Shown: positions 19,503-29,029, numbered from the stretch's first letter. The stretch: DNA of 64,000 nucleotides from Paenibacillus methanolicus (GCF_008124765.1 NZ_VNHS01000006.1:62001-126000), one strand, 5' to 3'. Made by a program: numbers and translations. The notes: a model not told the origin generated them from the sequence alone.

Positions 19503-20849
19503 TTAACCGGTCTCTGCCTGGAGCTCGTCGGTGCCTGGTTCATAAAGGCTCCCCTGCTTGCGTAACAGAATGCGAGAAATTCGCATATGATCCGTCTCTT
19601 CAATAATAAATTCCAAGCCGTTCGGCAGTTCGATCCGCTGGTTGCGGGTCGGCGGAATTTCAATCTGCGAATAGAGCCAGCCGCCGATCGTGTCGTAGTC
19701 GTCGGTATCGATGTCCAAACCGAAGTAGCTGTTCACTTCCTCGATTAGCATCAAGCCGTTGATCGAGTGCGTCGAATCATTGAGGCGTTCGATATCCGGA
19801 CGTTCCTCATCGAATTCGTCCTGGATTTCGCCGACAATTTCTTCCATAATATCTTCCAACGTAACCAAACCGCTTGTTCCGCCGTATTCGTCGATAAGAA
19901 TGGCGATTTGCGTTTTTTTCTTCTGCATCAGCTTGAGGAGCGTGCTGATTTGCATCGATTCGGGAACGGTCGTGATCGGTCTCAAAATGGATCGGACGTC
20001 CGTAACGCCCTGAGCCGCGTACTTCAGCATGTCTTTGATATGGACGAAACCGACGATGTTGTCTTTGTCTCCGTCGCATACCGGATACCGGGTGTGCATC
20101 TCGCGCAGCGCGATCTCTTTGTTATCCTCGAATGGGAGGTTCGTATATAAGCAAGTCATTTCCGTGCGCGGAATCATAATTTCCCTTGCGTTCGTCTCCG
20201 CGAAATCGAAAATATTGTCCACGAGCGTAAGTTCCGTATTATCGATGAGACCGGACTTGTGACTTTCTTTCATGAGGATTCGGATTTCTTCTTCCGTATG
20301 AGCCGAGTCATGTTCGCCTGCGGGCTCGATCCCGATTAGCTTCAATATCCTGTTAGCGGTGCCATTGAGAAACCATATGAACGGATACATGATTTTGTGA
20401 AAAACGATGAGCGGCATGGCGGTCCACAGCGTAACCTGTTCCGATTTGCGAATCGCAATCGTCTTCGGCGCCAATTCTCCGAGTACGATATGCAGCAGCG
20501 TAATAACGGAAAAGGCAATGATAAACGCGATGGTGTGAATGAGCGCATCTCCGAAATTCAGCTTCCGGAGCAACGGTTCGATTGCATCCGCGATCGCGGG
20601 CTCCCCGATCCAGCCAAGACCGAGCGAAGCGAGCGTGATGCCTAGCTGACAGGCGGACAGATATGCGTCCAAATTCGTCGTGACGTTGGATGCAAACCGC
20701 GCGCGCTTATTGCCGTCCGATACGAGCGTATCGATCCGGCTGCCTCGAACCTTCACCATCGCGAACTCGGCCGCGACGAAAAAGCCGTTCAAAAAGACTA
20801 GCACGAAAATCAACATTCCATTCAACCATATGGGTAACGGGTCACTCAA
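19503..20849 (-). CDS. CNNM-CBS-CorC family membrane protein (hemolysin C-like)
   Basis: About 448 residues. The N-terminal CNNM/DUF21 domain has four hydrophobic segments (VFLNGFFVAAEFAMVKVRGSR, then VITLLHIVLGELAPKTIAIRK). Two CBS motifs follow (IMIPRTEMTCLYTNLPFED and the RPITTVPESMQISTLLKLMQ segment with IDEYGGTSGLVTLEDIMEEIVGEI), then a CorC/HlyC C-terminal domain. Such proteins act in magnesium or other divalent-cation efflux. The start is uncertain: in-frame TTG codons at 20849 and 20867 are both plausible, neither has ideal spacing, and a consensus AAAGGAGGTG about 40 nt further upstream has no obvious start codon. Confidence 0.88.
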   Translation of the reverse strand: MSDPLPIWLNGMLIFVLVFLNGFFVAAEFAMVKVRGSRIDTLVSDGNKRARFASNVTTNLDAYLSACQLGITLASLGLGWIGEPAIADAIEPLLRKLNFGDALIHTIAFIIAFSVITLLHIVLGELAPKTIAIRKSEQVTLWTAMPLIVFHKIMYPFIWFLNGTANRILKLIGIEPAGEHDSAHTEEEIRILMKESHKSGLIDNTELTLVDNIFDFAETNAREIMIPRTEMTCLYTNLPFEDNKEIALREMHTRYPVCDGDKDNIVGFVHIKDMLKYAAQGVTDVRSILRPITTVPESMQISTLLKLMQKKKTQIAILIDEYGGTSGLVTLEDIMEEIVGEIQDEFDEERPDIERLNDSTHSINGLMLIEEVNSYFGLDIDTDDYDTIGGWLYSQIEIPPTRNQRIELPNGLEFIIEETDHMRISRILLRKQGSLYEPGTDELQAETG

Positions 20850-20867
20850 GAAACTCCTGCCAACCAA

Positions 20868-21086
20868 GTGCCGAACAAGAAACGGCGGTCGGTGACAGGT
20901 ACACCTCCTTTTGGATAAAAAAATGTAGGTAAAGCCATAATATTAGATTAGACGAATCCGGCCTCCCGCGTCAAACTACGGGAAGCGCGTCTGCACCGAT
21001 TTCGGTGCGTATGGTATGTTTATTCGGTAAAGGTCGGCCATTATGCGCCGTTTACGCTCCTATGCTCGCGTTTAATCCCCTACCTG
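20868..21086 (-). other. Intergenic leader region of the CNNM/CBS gene
   Basis: Two hairpins are visible on the minus strand: GCACCG against CGGTGC around 20994-21009, and CTTCCCG against CGGGAGG around 20961-20984. A possible promoter (TTGACG at 20969-20974, 18 bp, TAATCT) overlaps the second. No known riboswitch was recognised. Confidence 0.35.
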
Positions 21087-22397
21087 CTACTTTCCGACGC
21101 GTTTCGCTTGATTCTGCCGGATCTTATCCTCTGTCCCCTGCTCCGTCGCCTTGTAAAACAGCTTGCCGTCCAGCCGATCCGGCAAATACTGCTGTTTCAC
21201 GAAATGTCCCGGAAAATCATGCGGATATTGATAACCCACATGGCCAAGCCGCTGAGCCCCGCTGTAGTGCGCATCGCGCAAATGCAACGGCACCTCCGCC
21301 GTCCCGATCGATTCGATCGCGGTCATGGCGCTCCCGATGGCGAGCGCCGCGGCGTTGGATTTGGGGCTCTCGACGGCGAACAGGATCGCTTGAGCAATAT
21401 TGTACTTCGCCTCCGGCCAGCCGATCTTGTGGAACGCATCCATCGCAGTCACCGCCTGGACCATGGCTTGCGGATTCGCGAGGCCGATATCTTCGCTGCA
21501 CGCGACAATTAACCGCCGCAGAAATGTCATCGGGTCCATGCCGAGCCGCTCGACGGCGTACAGGAACCAGAAGAGCGCCGCATCGCTTGAACCGCGCACG
21601 CTTTTGTGGAAGGCGGATAGCACGTCGTACTGCGTAGATTCGTCCGCCCGAATCGTCGGCTTGCGAATGGATTCTTCGGCGACCGCTAGCGTAACATGTA
21701 CGGAACCGTCCGGCTGAGAAGGCGTCGTAACCGCAGCCAGCTCGATCGCGTTGAGCGCGCGCCGAATATCGCCGCCTGCCATGTTCGCGATATGCGCGAG
21801 CGCCTCCTCGTCCACCGTAAGATCCATGAAGCCCAGTCCCCGCTGCTTATCCGCGATCGCCCGTTTCATCGCCGTCATGGCATCGTGTCTCGTCAACGCC
21901 TCGAGCTGAAACAACGTGGAACGGGACAGAAGTGCCCCATTGACATAGTGGAACGGGTTCTCCGTCGTCGCCCCGATAAAGATGATAATCCCTTGTTCGA
22001 CGGCCGGCAGCAACGCATCCTGTCTCGAAGCGTTGAAGCGGTGCACCTCGTCGAGGAACAAGATTGTCTTCCGATCGTACATCGCCTTATTCGTGCGCGC
22101 GGCCTCGATCACTTCCCGCACGTCTTTGACGGATGCGTCCACCGCGTTCAGCTTCACGAAGATGCCCTTCGTCCGCTTGGATATAATATGCGCGAGCGTC
22201 GTCTTCCCGCAGCCTGGCGGTCCGTACAATATAACCGAGGATACTTGATCCGCTTCAATCGCGCGCCGAAGCAGCTTCCCCGCCCCTACGATATGTTCCT
22301 GCCCGATATAATCTTCGATCGACTCCGGCCGCATCCGGTCGGCCAGCAGCTTGGCTCGCGGCGCTTCCGTCTCCTCTTGATACGAAAATAAGTCCAC
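21087..22397 (-). CDS. rarA: Replication-associated recombination ATPase RarA (MgsA)
   Basis: 436 residues. Walker A GPPGCGKTT is at 59-67 and Walker B reads ILFLDEVHRF. The family also shows IFIGATTENPF (sensor 1) and GGDIRRALNAIE (sensor 2 arginine). The C-terminal tetramerisation region contains SEDIGLANPQAM and the late YPHDFPGHFVKQQYLP motif. RarA acts at stalled replication forks. The position next to tcdA and aspS corresponds to yrvN in B. subtilis. Confidence 0.95.
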   Translation of the reverse strand: MDLFSYQEETEAPRAKLLADRMRPESIEDYIGQEHIVGAGKLLRRAIEADQVSSVILYGPPGCGKTTLAHIISKRTKGIFVKLNAVDASVKDVREVIEAARTNKAMYDRKTILFLDEVHRFNASRQDALLPAVEQGIIIFIGATTENPFHYVNGALLSRSTLFQLEALTRHDAMTAMKRAIADKQRGLGFMDLTVDEEALAHIANMAGGDIRRALNAIELAAVTTPSQPDGSVHVTLAVAEESIRKPTIRADESTQYDVLSAFHKSVRGSSDAALFWFLYAVERLGMDPMTFLRRLIVACSEDIGLANPQAMVQAVTAMDAFHKIGWPEAKYNIAQAILFAVESPKSNAAALAIGSAMTAIESIGTAEVPLHLRDAHYSGAQRLGHVGYQYPHDFPGHFVKQQYLPDRLDGKLFYKATEQGTEDKIRQNQAKRVGK

Positions 22398-22620
22398 TCG
22401 TCCATCACACCTGCCCGCGATTATTTTCCGTGTTCGTTCAACATCATTCTATCATCATAGCATACTCGCACAGACGTTCGCCAATGGCCGAAAAACGAAA
22501 AAAAGCCATTCTTCATCCGTTTGCGCCCCGTATAAGGCGGCACAAACGGTTCGTAGAAGGACTGTTGTTCCTACCATTTCGCGTTACGATAGGTTTAGGT
22601 CCAGCCGTGCGATGCCGCCC

Positions 22621-23222
22621 CCTTAGTTCGCTCGTCGGAATAAATCCGCGCGCAATGCCGCCCATATCCGGCTTCGATAATCGAAGTTCGACGAGGAAGC
22701 AGCCGCCGATCGTGGCGATTAACAGCACGACGAGATTTTCGATGTATCGAAACCCTTTATTTTGAAGCAGCAGAACGATAAAAACATCGACTACCGTAAT
22801 GATCACGCCGTATATGATCGGGATGCCGAACATCAGATGAAGGGCGATCGCGGAACCGATGACTTCCGCCAAATCGCATGCCGCGATCGCGAGTTCCGCC
22901 AGCAGCCACAACCCGATGACGACCGGCTTGCTAAAATGATCCCGGCACGCCTGCGCCCAATCGCGATCAGGTTTGATGATAAAATAACCAAGAGCAGCGT
23001 ATAGCCGAACATGGAGCCGCCCGCTAGGACGGTAGCCCAGTTGCCCGGATCCATGTAGCCTACAGCCACTAAATAACCAGGTCCGGCAAAAGCGAGAAAT
23101 TTGCGGATCCACGATCCGTGGGTCGGAATGCTCATCGAACGATGCACTTCCGCCAAAGATGGCTGACCGCCCTCCTGCCTCCAGCCTTGGGCGCCTACAT
23201 TCGGCAATGATTGATTCGTCAT
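22621..23222 (-). pseudogene. mntH: Decayed manganese transporter gene mntH (Nramp), N-terminal half only
   Basis: The first frame (from ATG 23222, after GGGGTGAG) encodes a clear Nramp start with [19 protein letters not shown] and [13 protein letters not shown]. Homology then jumps to another frame near 22955-22975, resuming at [18 protein letters not shown] and continuing through [19 protein letters not shown] to the family phrase GFIPTSEL near 22624. About 17 residues that normally lie between the two parts are missing. The C-terminal half of the roughly 440-residue family is gone; the sequence below 22620 is not recognisable. The product cannot be functional. Confidence 0.9.
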
Positions 23223-23390
23223 GTTGACTCACCCCGCGTTTCTTCTACTCGGTATTACCATGAAATCCATCGGGTCAACCGTCCGAGACGAGGGATATGC
23301 CGAGTCGACGAAAAGGATTCCACTATCATTGCACGCCTCCAATAAAGTTTATCAAAGGCAACATTCGTTACATAGGGCAATTTAAAGACC

Positions 23391-23435
23391 AAAAAAGACG
23401 CCCGATCGAGCAAATGCTCTTTCTCAGGCGTCTTT
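23391..23435 (-). terminator. Terminator after tcdA
   Basis: Minus strand AAAGACGCC and GGGCGTCTTT pair around an inner small hairpin (GAGC and GCTC) and end in a T-run, about 40 bp past the tcdA stop. The remaining DNA up to the mntH relic shows nothing else. Confidence 0.8.
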
Positions 23436-23474
23436 GCGTTCGTGTATTGCGATTGGGCTCGTCTGTTGAAAACG

Positions 23475-24230
23475 TTAAATCTCGACGCCTCCTGTGGCAA
23501 GCAGGTCTTTTACCACTTCGCTGACCATGATCAGACCGGCTACAGGCGGCACGAAGGCGTTGCTCGCGGGCGGCTGCTGCGCCTTGCGGATCTCCGGCGC
23601 GTTCTCCGGCACGATGCGCTGCGTGACATCCTCGCGAGGCTTCTTCGGCTGCTCGGTCGAGAACACCACCTTCACGCCTTTCTTGATGCCGTCCTTGCGC
23701 AGCTTCGTCCGCACGACGCGGGCGATCGGGTCCATCGACGTTTTCGAAATGTCGGCAATTTGAAATTTCGTCGGGTCCATTTTATTCGCGGCGCCCATGC
23801 TGGAGATGATCGGGATTTTCCGCTCGAGACACTGTTTGATGAGATGGATTTTATATGAAATCGTATCCGACGCGTCGACCACGTAATCAAGCGGGTATTC
23901 GAACAGCTTCTCGTACGTCTCCTCGGTATAGAACATCCGCAGCGAGATTGCCTCGCAATCGGGGTTGATCAGCTTGATTCGTTCGCGCATGAGATCGGCT
24001 TTCGGCTGGCCGACCGTCGTCGTGAGCGCGTGAATCTGCCGATTAATGTTCGTGATATCGACCACGTCTTTGTCGATCAGAATGACCCTCCCCACGCCGG
24101 TGCGCGCAAGCGCCTCCGCGGCAATGGAGCCTACGCCTCCGATGCCGAGTACCGCCACGGTGCTTCGCTTCATAATCTCAAGCCCCTCGGGCCCGATTGC
24201 AAGCTCCGTCCGGGAAAATTGATGCAGCAT
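23475..24230 (-). CDS. tcdA: tRNA threonylcarbamoyladenosine dehydratase TcdA
   Basis: 251 residues of the ThiF/MoeB/E1-like ATPase family. The nucleotide-binding loop GIGGVGS is at 29-35; DKDVVDITNINRQIHAL and DASDTISYKIHLIKQC are typical of TcdA rather than MoeB. The C-terminal SNAFVPPVAGLIMVSEVVKDL fits too. The enzyme cyclises t6A37 to ct6A in ANN-decoding tRNAs. The position just past aspS matches yrvM in B. subtilis. Confidence 0.93.
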   Translation of the reverse strand: MLHQFSRTELAIGPEGLEIMKRSTVAVLGIGGVGSIAAEALARTGVGRVILIDKDVVDITNINRQIHALTTTVGQPKADLMRERIKLINPDCEAISLRMFYTEETYEKLFEYPLDYVVDASDTISYKIHLIKQCLERKIPIISSMGAANKMDPTKFQIADISKTSMDPIARVVRTKLRKDGIKKGVKVVFSTEQPKKPREDVTQRIVPENAPEIRKAQQPPASNAFVPPVAGLIMVSEVVKDLLATGGVEI

Positions 24231-24266
24231 GTCTTGTGCCTCCTTTGTCGGCTAGTTTCTTATCAC

Positions 24267-24309
24267 GGGAAAAGAGAGCGGCCCGGCCGCTGTTGCCTGG
24301 CCGAACCGC
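24267..24309 (-). terminator. Terminator after aspS
   Basis: Minus strand GCGGTTCGGCC pairs with GGCCGGGCCGC (two G-U pairs) and is followed by TCTCTTTT. It sits between aspS and tcdA. Confidence 0.65.
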
Positions 24310-24318
24310 CTTCGCGAA

Positions 24319-26136
24319 TTAGGATTGAGCTGTCGGCGCGGCTCCCGCTGCCGCTGGCTCCGCTTGCTTAGTTGGCTTCGGCAACGTACGGATGTGAAGC
24401 TGCTGCAACTGCGAAATATCGACTTCCGACGGCGCATCGGTCAGCAGATCGGTCGCGCTTGCCGTTTTCGGGAATGCGATCGTCTCGCGCAGGTTCGTGC
24501 GGCCGGACATCAGCATGACCAGACGGTCGAAGCCGAACGCGATGCCGCCGTGCGGAGGCGTTCCGTAATCGAACGCATCCAACAGGAAGCCGAATTTCTC
24601 GTACGCCTCTTCCAGGGAGAAGCCAAGCGCCTTGAACATTTTCTCCTGTACGTCGCGCTTGAAGATCCGCATCGAACCGCCGCCCACTTCGTAGCCGTTC
24701 AGGACAAGGTCATACGCTTGCGCGCGGATCTGGCCCGGATCGGATTCGAACAGGTGCAGATCGTCTTCGTTCGGACGCGTGAACGGATGGTGTTCGGCGA
24801 CGTAACGTTTCGCTTCTTCGTCCCATCCGAGCAGCGGGAAGTCAACGACCCAAGCGAATTTGAACGCGGATTCGTCGATCAGGCCGAGCTCCTTGCCGAT
24901 CTTCAGGCGCAGGTTGCCGAGCACGTCGGCGACAACTTTCTTCTTATCCGCGGAGAACAGGAGCAAGTCGCCTTCCTCGACGCCGAGCTTCTCGGTCAGC
25001 GCCGCGATTTCTTCCGGCTTGAAGAACTTCACGATCGGTCCGCGCCACTCGCCTTCCTTTACCGTGACCCAGGCTAAGCCCTTGCCGCCGTAACGCGCCG
25101 CGAACGGCTGCAGGTCGTCAAGTTCCTTGCGGCTCCAGCTTGCGCAGCCTTTCGCGTTAAGCGCCTTCACGACGCCGCCGCCGGCTGCAATGGATGCGAA
25201 CACCTTCACTTCGCTCTGGCGAACAATGTCCGTAATGTCTTCCATCTCCAGGCCGAAACGGAGATCCGGCTTGTCGGAGCCGTATTTGTTCATCGCATCC
25301 GCGTACGTGATACGTTGGAACGGAGTCGGAATGTCCACGTTGTTCGTCTCGCGGAACAAACGCGCGACGAGCTGTTCCATCAGCTCAAGCAGCTGATCCT
25401 GAGACAGGAAGCTGGTCTCGATGTCGACTTGCGTGAACTCTGGCTGACGATCGGCGCGAAGGTCTTCGTCGCGGAAGCAGCGGGCGATTTGATAGTAGCG
25501 CTCAAGTCCGCTAACCATCAACAGCTGTTTGAAAATTTGCGGCGATTGCGGCAGCGCGAAAAACTCGCCCGGATGAACCCGGCTTGGCACCAAATAATCG
25601 CGCGCGCCTTCCGGCGTGCTCTTCGTCAGGATCGGCGTCTCGACATCGATAAAGCCTTCGCCGTCAAGGAAATCGCGGAACACTTTGGCCGCCTTCGAGC
25701 GCAGCATGAGCGTTTTCTGCATTTCCGGACGACGCAGGTCCAGGTAGCGGTACTTCAAACGAAGCGACTCGTCGACTTCAACGCCGTCTTCGATCGGGAA
25801 CGGAGGCGTCTTCGCCGCGTTCATGATTTCGATTTCGGTGACGCGCACTTCAATCTCGCCTGTAGCGAGGTTGGCATTCACCGTCTCGGCGTCGCGTTCT
25901 ACTACCGTTCCGCGCACTGCGAGAACATATTCATTACGCGCGCGATCGGCAATGGCCAGCGCGTCGCCCGAGAAATCCGGGTTAAAGACGATTTGGATAA
26001 TGCCGGTCCGGTCGCGAAGATCGATGAAGAGTACCCCGCCAAGGTCGCGGCGGCGCTGCACCCAACCGTTCAATGATACCGTCTGGCCCACTTGGGCTTT
26101 CGAAAGCGTTCCGCATGCATGCGTTTTAAGCATCAT
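24319..26136 (-). CDS. aspS: Aspartyl-tRNA synthetase
   Basis: 605 residues, the length of bacterial AspRS with the inserted GAD domain. The anticodon-binding OB fold opens [19 protein letters not shown]. Class II motif 2 is in [23 protein letters not shown] (in part) and motif 3 in [13 protein letters not shown]. It attaches aspartate to tRNA-Asp. The gene follows hisS by about 40 bp, and the two share the T-box leader upstream of hisS. Confidence 0.98.
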   Translation of the reverse strand: MMLKTHACGTLSKAQVGQTVSLNGWVQRRRDLGGVLFIDLRDRTGIIQIVFNPDFSGDALAIADRARNEYVLAVRGTVVERDAETVNANLATGEIEVRVTEIEIMNAAKTPPFPIEDGVEVDESLRLKYRYLDLRRPEMQKTLMLRSKAAKVFRDFLDGEGFIDVETPILTKSTPEGARDYLVPSRVHPGEFFALPQSPQIFKQLLMVSGLERYYQIARCFRDEDLRADRQPEFTQVDIETSFLSQDQLLELMEQLVARLFRETNNVDIPTPFQRITYADAMNKYGSDKPDLRFGLEMEDITDIVRQSEVKVFASIAAGGGVVKALNAKGCASWSRKELDDLQPFAARYGGKGLAWVTVKEGEWRGPIVKFFKPEEIAALTEKLGVEEGDLLLFSADKKKVVADVLGNLRLKIGKELGLIDESAFKFAWVVDFPLLGWDEEAKRYVAEHHPFTRPNEDDLHLFESDPGQIRAQAYDLVLNGYEVGGGSMRIFKRDVQEKMFKALGFSLEEAYEKFGFLLDAFDYGTPPHGGIAFGFDRLVMLMSGRTNLRETIAFPKTASATDLLTDAPSEVDISQLQQLHIRTLPKPTKQAEPAAAGAAPTAQS

Positions 26137-26177
26137 AAAGCTTCGACTCCTTTAGCATTCTTTAGAATGGGTACTGC

Positions 26178-27425
26178 CTATTTCAACAATGCGTCCGCCA
26201 AGTCGTTGATCGGAACGAAGCGTTGCTGACCTGTTGCCATTTCTTTCAACGCAATCTCGCCGCGCGCAAGCTCATCGTCGCCGAGTATCGCGGTGAATCG
26301 GGCTTGCAGCCGATCGGCCGATTTCATTTGTGCTTTCATCTTGCGTCCTTGATAATCGCGTTCCGCCGATACGCCCCGGGAGCGAAGCGCGTGAAGGATG
26401 CGCGTCATTTCCTGCTCTGCCGATTCGCCAAGCGCAACCATATATACATCGATCGCGTGCAAGTTCGGCAGCTCGACCTTCTGGTTCTCGAGCAGCATGA
26501 CGGTGCGCTCCAAGCCAAGTCCGAGTCCGACGCCCGGCTGATCCGGTCCGCCGATCTCCGCGACGAGCCCGTTGTACCGGCCGCCGCCGCCGATCGTATC
26601 GATCGCGCCAATGCCTTCGCACTTGTACTCGAACGCCGTCAGCGTATAGTAGTCAAGTCCGCGAACGAGCCTGGGGTTGACTCGAAACGGAACCTCCATC
26701 GCAATCAGGTGGCGCTGCAGCGCGTCAAAATGCTGCTGACAGTAATCGTCCAGGCTGTCCAAAATAGACGGCGCATCTTCGAAGTGTTTCTGATCGTGCT
26801 TGCAATCAAGCACCCGAAGCGGATTGCGGTCGATGCGCGATTGGCAGTCCTTGCACAGCAGCTCGCGCTTCGGATTCAGGAACTCCAGGAGACGCGCGCG
26901 GAAAGCGGCGCGTACTTCCGGCGTGCCGACCGAGTTAATCTCGACGGTCACTCCGGTCAGGCCGACTTCCTTATAGAACGTGTGCCCGAGCGCGATTACT
27001 TCCGCATCCAACGCCGGATCGACGGCGCCGAGCGCCTCGATACCGAATTGATGGAACTGGCGGTAACGGCCGGCCTGCTGCCGCTCATACCGGAACATCG
27101 GTCCGATGTAGTACAGCTTCATTAAGTCCGGCTCGCCGTACAACTTGTTCTCCACGTATGCCCGTACGGCGCCGGCCGTTCCTTCCGGCCGAAGCGTCAA
27201 GCTGCGATCGCCGCGATCCGTGAACGTGTACATTTCCTTCTCGACAATGTCGGTTGTCTCGCCGACGCCGCGTTGGAACAACTCGGTCGATTCGAACATC
27301 GGCGTGCGAATTTCGCGGAAGTTGTAGCGCCGGCAAATCTCTCTCGCTTTACTTTCGACGAACTGCCATTTCTCGACTGAACCCGGCAGAAAATCCTGCG
27401 TGCCCGGCGGTTTTTGAAAGCTCAT
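26178..27425 (-). CDS. hisS: Histidyl-tRNA synthetase
   Basis: 415 residues. PPGTQDFLPG opens the protein; TLRPEGTAGAVRAY (motif 2 area), RYERQQAGRYRQFHQFG and LVRGLDYYTLTAFE are histidyl-specific, and GLGLERTVMLLE is motif 3. The C-terminal domain binds the anticodon. GAAGGAGGGG precedes the ATG. It is the first gene of the hisS-aspS operon under T-box control. Confidence 0.98.
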   Translation of the reverse strand: MSFQKPPGTQDFLPGSVEKWQFVESKAREICRRYNFREIRTPMFESTELFQRGVGETTDIVEKEMYTFTDRGDRSLTLRPEGTAGAVRAYVENKLYGEPDLMKLYYIGPMFRYERQQAGRYRQFHQFGIEALGAVDPALDAEVIALGHTFYKEVGLTGVTVEINSVGTPEVRAAFRARLLEFLNPKRELLCKDCQSRIDRNPLRVLDCKHDQKHFEDAPSILDSLDDYCQQHFDALQRHLIAMEVPFRVNPRLVRGLDYYTLTAFEYKCEGIGAIDTIGGGGRYNGLVAEIGGPDQPGVGLGLGLERTVMLLENQKVELPNLHAIDVYMVALGESAEQEMTRILHALRSRGVSAERDYQGRKMKAQMKSADRLQARFTAILGDDELARGEIALKEMATGQQRFVPINDLADALLK

Positions 27426-27499
27426 CGCAACCCCTCCTTCTGCATGTTGAACATCCCGCGCTATTGTGGTCGTTGACCGTCCGCGCTTCGTTAGGTATC

Positions 27500-27802
27500 A
27501 AAAAAAGCCCTCGCCCCGTCTGAAAATCAGACATAGGGACGAGAGCTCGATTGAATCGCTGCTACCGTGGTACCACCCACATTCCGAATCGGCGAGAAAC
27601 TCGGCCGTTCGCTTGAATCGGTTAACGCCCGACTACGCACATCGGCTAATGGGCGGCCCTGTTGGCAGCCGTTCACCGATTGTCCTCCGGAAAGTCTGTT
27701 CGTTCGCGCACGCTAAGGATTCTTGCAGCCTGGGAATCCCTCTCTGTGTAGTTGACATCGAACGACGCGGTTCCATCGCTGGATCGACAATATATAACTC
27801 GT
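27500..27802 (-). promoter_or_regulatory. T-box leader of the hisS-aspS operon
   Basis: The minus strand shows the T-box core TGGGTGGTACCACGG (27565-27579) and, downstream of it, a strong terminator (27500-27547) with arms CTCGTCCC and GGGGCGAG plus an inner GTCTGA/TCAGAC stem and a run of T. Upstream, AGGCTGCAAGAATCC resembles the apical stem I region of T-boxes. The specifier (His or Asp codon) could not be assigned with confidence. Confidence 0.88.
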
Positions 27803-27831
27803 ATTGTATCGGCGGCCATGCCGCCTGTCAA
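27803..27831 (-). promoter_or_regulatory. Promoter of the hisS-aspS operon
   Basis: Minus strand TTGACA (27826-27831), 17-bp spacer, TACAAT (27803-27808). The spacer itself contains the dyad GGCGGC-ATG-GCCGCC. Confidence 0.8.
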
Positions 27832-27936
27832 GGGTTTACATTCGGATTAGATACGAATCTCTCTCACATTATAGCCCAAGCAGGGGCATGCTATAACAAG
27901 AACTCGCAGCGAGTGTATGCGAAGACGCCTCTATAG

Positions 27937-28010
27937 ACAGAAAAAAACCTGCAGCAGCGCCGCAGGTCCAAAGTATTTGTATTCAAAAAAGGGGGTCGAG
28001 TTCTATTATA
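27937..28010 (-). ncRNA. Candidate small RNA with C-rich stretch and terminator
   Basis: On the minus strand a perfect TATAAT (28005-28010) is followed after about 7 bases by a possible transcript of 60-65 nt. It contains ACCCCCTTTTTT as an unpaired stretch and ends in a hairpin (ACCTGC and GCAGGT) with seven T. No good -35 is visible. The C-rich run could pair with Shine-Dalgarno sequences, as in FsrA or RoxS-type RNAs. The terminator might instead belong to the damaged gene upstream. Confidence 0.35.
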
Positions 28011-28293
28011 GACAGGTCATGTTAAAGCCATATTGAAAATTAATTACAGGAAGATTACAAAAATTGAAGCGTTTACGCCGATTGGCTTGCGTGAAAAATC
28101 GGAGATTTTGCATGCAGCATTCGACGAGCTTCTTCGAGTGATTGGTTTGCGGGCCATCGGAGATGGCTTGCAGCATGAAGCCTACGTCAAGTCAATTGGA
28201 TTGTCGCCTACGCAAAACAAGCGGACAACAACGACGAACGGTTTGCGATCAAAATCACTCCCACGCAAACACTCGTCGAGCTGCCCGCCCGCT
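28011..28293. other. Gene-free stretch between hisS leader and dtd
   Basis: This stretch looks more AT-rich than the neighbouring genes. It is open on the plus strand from 28033 but has no ribosome-binding site, and a change of codon character midway suggests decayed sequence. No family was recognised. Confidence 0.4.
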
Positions 28294-28541
28294 CTACCAC
28301 GATCCGTTCTCGCCGCGTCTTGGAGCTACGCCCCCGACCGCCCACTCCGAGGCTGCTTCGATATCTTCCTCGAGCTCGGAGAAAATGAGCGCTTCCCGCC
28401 GGTCCGGCTGGAGCAGTCGTCTGCCCGATCGCTCGATGCCTTGTTCTTTTCGAGATTGGTGCATAGCCGCGCGAACCCCTTCCACGTCATGATCGCTGCC
28501 GCAAGGCAGGCGTACGTGTCTAGTGTTGCCCGATCGGCCAT
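28294..28541 (-). pseudogene. Small frameshifted gene or remnant downstream of dtd
   Basis: From ATG 28541 (after AAAGGA) the frame reads MADRATLDTYACLAAAIMTW and looks coding until about residue 33. Then GC-rich third positions and protein-like composition move to the -1 frame (GIERSGRRLLQPDRREALIF and LEEDIEAASEWAVGGVAPR) down to the stop at 28294. This suggests one small gene of about 80 residues with a frameshift near 28440. No family was recognised; a sequencing error or chance open frames remain possible. Confidence 0.4.
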
Positions 28542-28561
28542 TCCTAATCCTTTCATCCGAC

Positions 28562-29005
28562 CTATGCCCGGCTGTCGATTATTAGCGTGACAGGTCCGTC
28601 GTTAACGAGCGATACGTCCATCATCGCGCCGAAACGCCCCGTCGCGAGCCTAATGCCCATCGCGCGCAGCATCGCATTGAACGCTTCGTACAGAGGTTCA
28701 GCCTGCTCCGGACGTGCGGCCGCCATGAAATTGGGCCGCTTGCCTTTCTTACAGTCGCCGTACAGCGTAAATTGCGACACGGACAAAATAGAGCCACCGG
28801 CGTCTTGAACCGAACCGTTCATCTTCCCGTTCTCGTCTTCAAAAATGCGAAGACCGGCGATTTTCTCGGCCATCCACTTCGCATCGGCCTCGGTATCCTC
28901 GTGCGTAACGCCGACCAGCAGCACCAAGCCGCTTTCGATCGCGCCCACGACTTCGCCAGCTACCGTAACGGAAGCGGCTTTACTGCGTTGTACGACCACT
29001 TTCAT
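28562..29005 (-). CDS. dtd: D-aminoacyl-tRNA deacylase
   Basis: 147 residues, normal for the family. The active-site elements are [17 protein letters not shown] and, near the C-terminus, the NxGPVT motif ([13 protein letters not shown]). It hydrolyses D-amino acids wrongly attached to tRNA (and glycine from tRNA-Ala). It follows relA by about 25 bp, as in most Bacillales, and is probably in the same transcript. Confidence 0.96.
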   Translation of the reverse strand: MKVVVQRSKAASVTVAGEVVGAIESGLVLLVGVTHEDTEADAKWMAEKIAGLRIFEDENGKMNGSVQDAGGSILSVSQFTLYGDCKKGKRPNFMAAARPEQAEPLYEAFNAMLRAMGIRLATGRFGAMMDVSLVNDGPVTLIIDSRA

Positions 29006-29029
29006 CTATCGTTAAACCTCGCTTTGCTC

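Noticed and set aside
20868..21086. Possible magnesium or manganese riboswitch before the CNNM/CBS gene
   Set aside because: Hairpins are present but none of the conserved M-box or yybP-ykoY sequence elements were found.
24231..24318. 6S RNA gene expected next to aspS by analogy with B. subtilis
   Set aside because: The gap is under 90 bp and filled by a terminator; no 6S-like fold fits.
28033..28590. 185-codon plus-strand open frame beside dtd
   Set aside because: No ribosome-binding site; its later part is antisense to the small minus-strand gene, and the composition changes midway.
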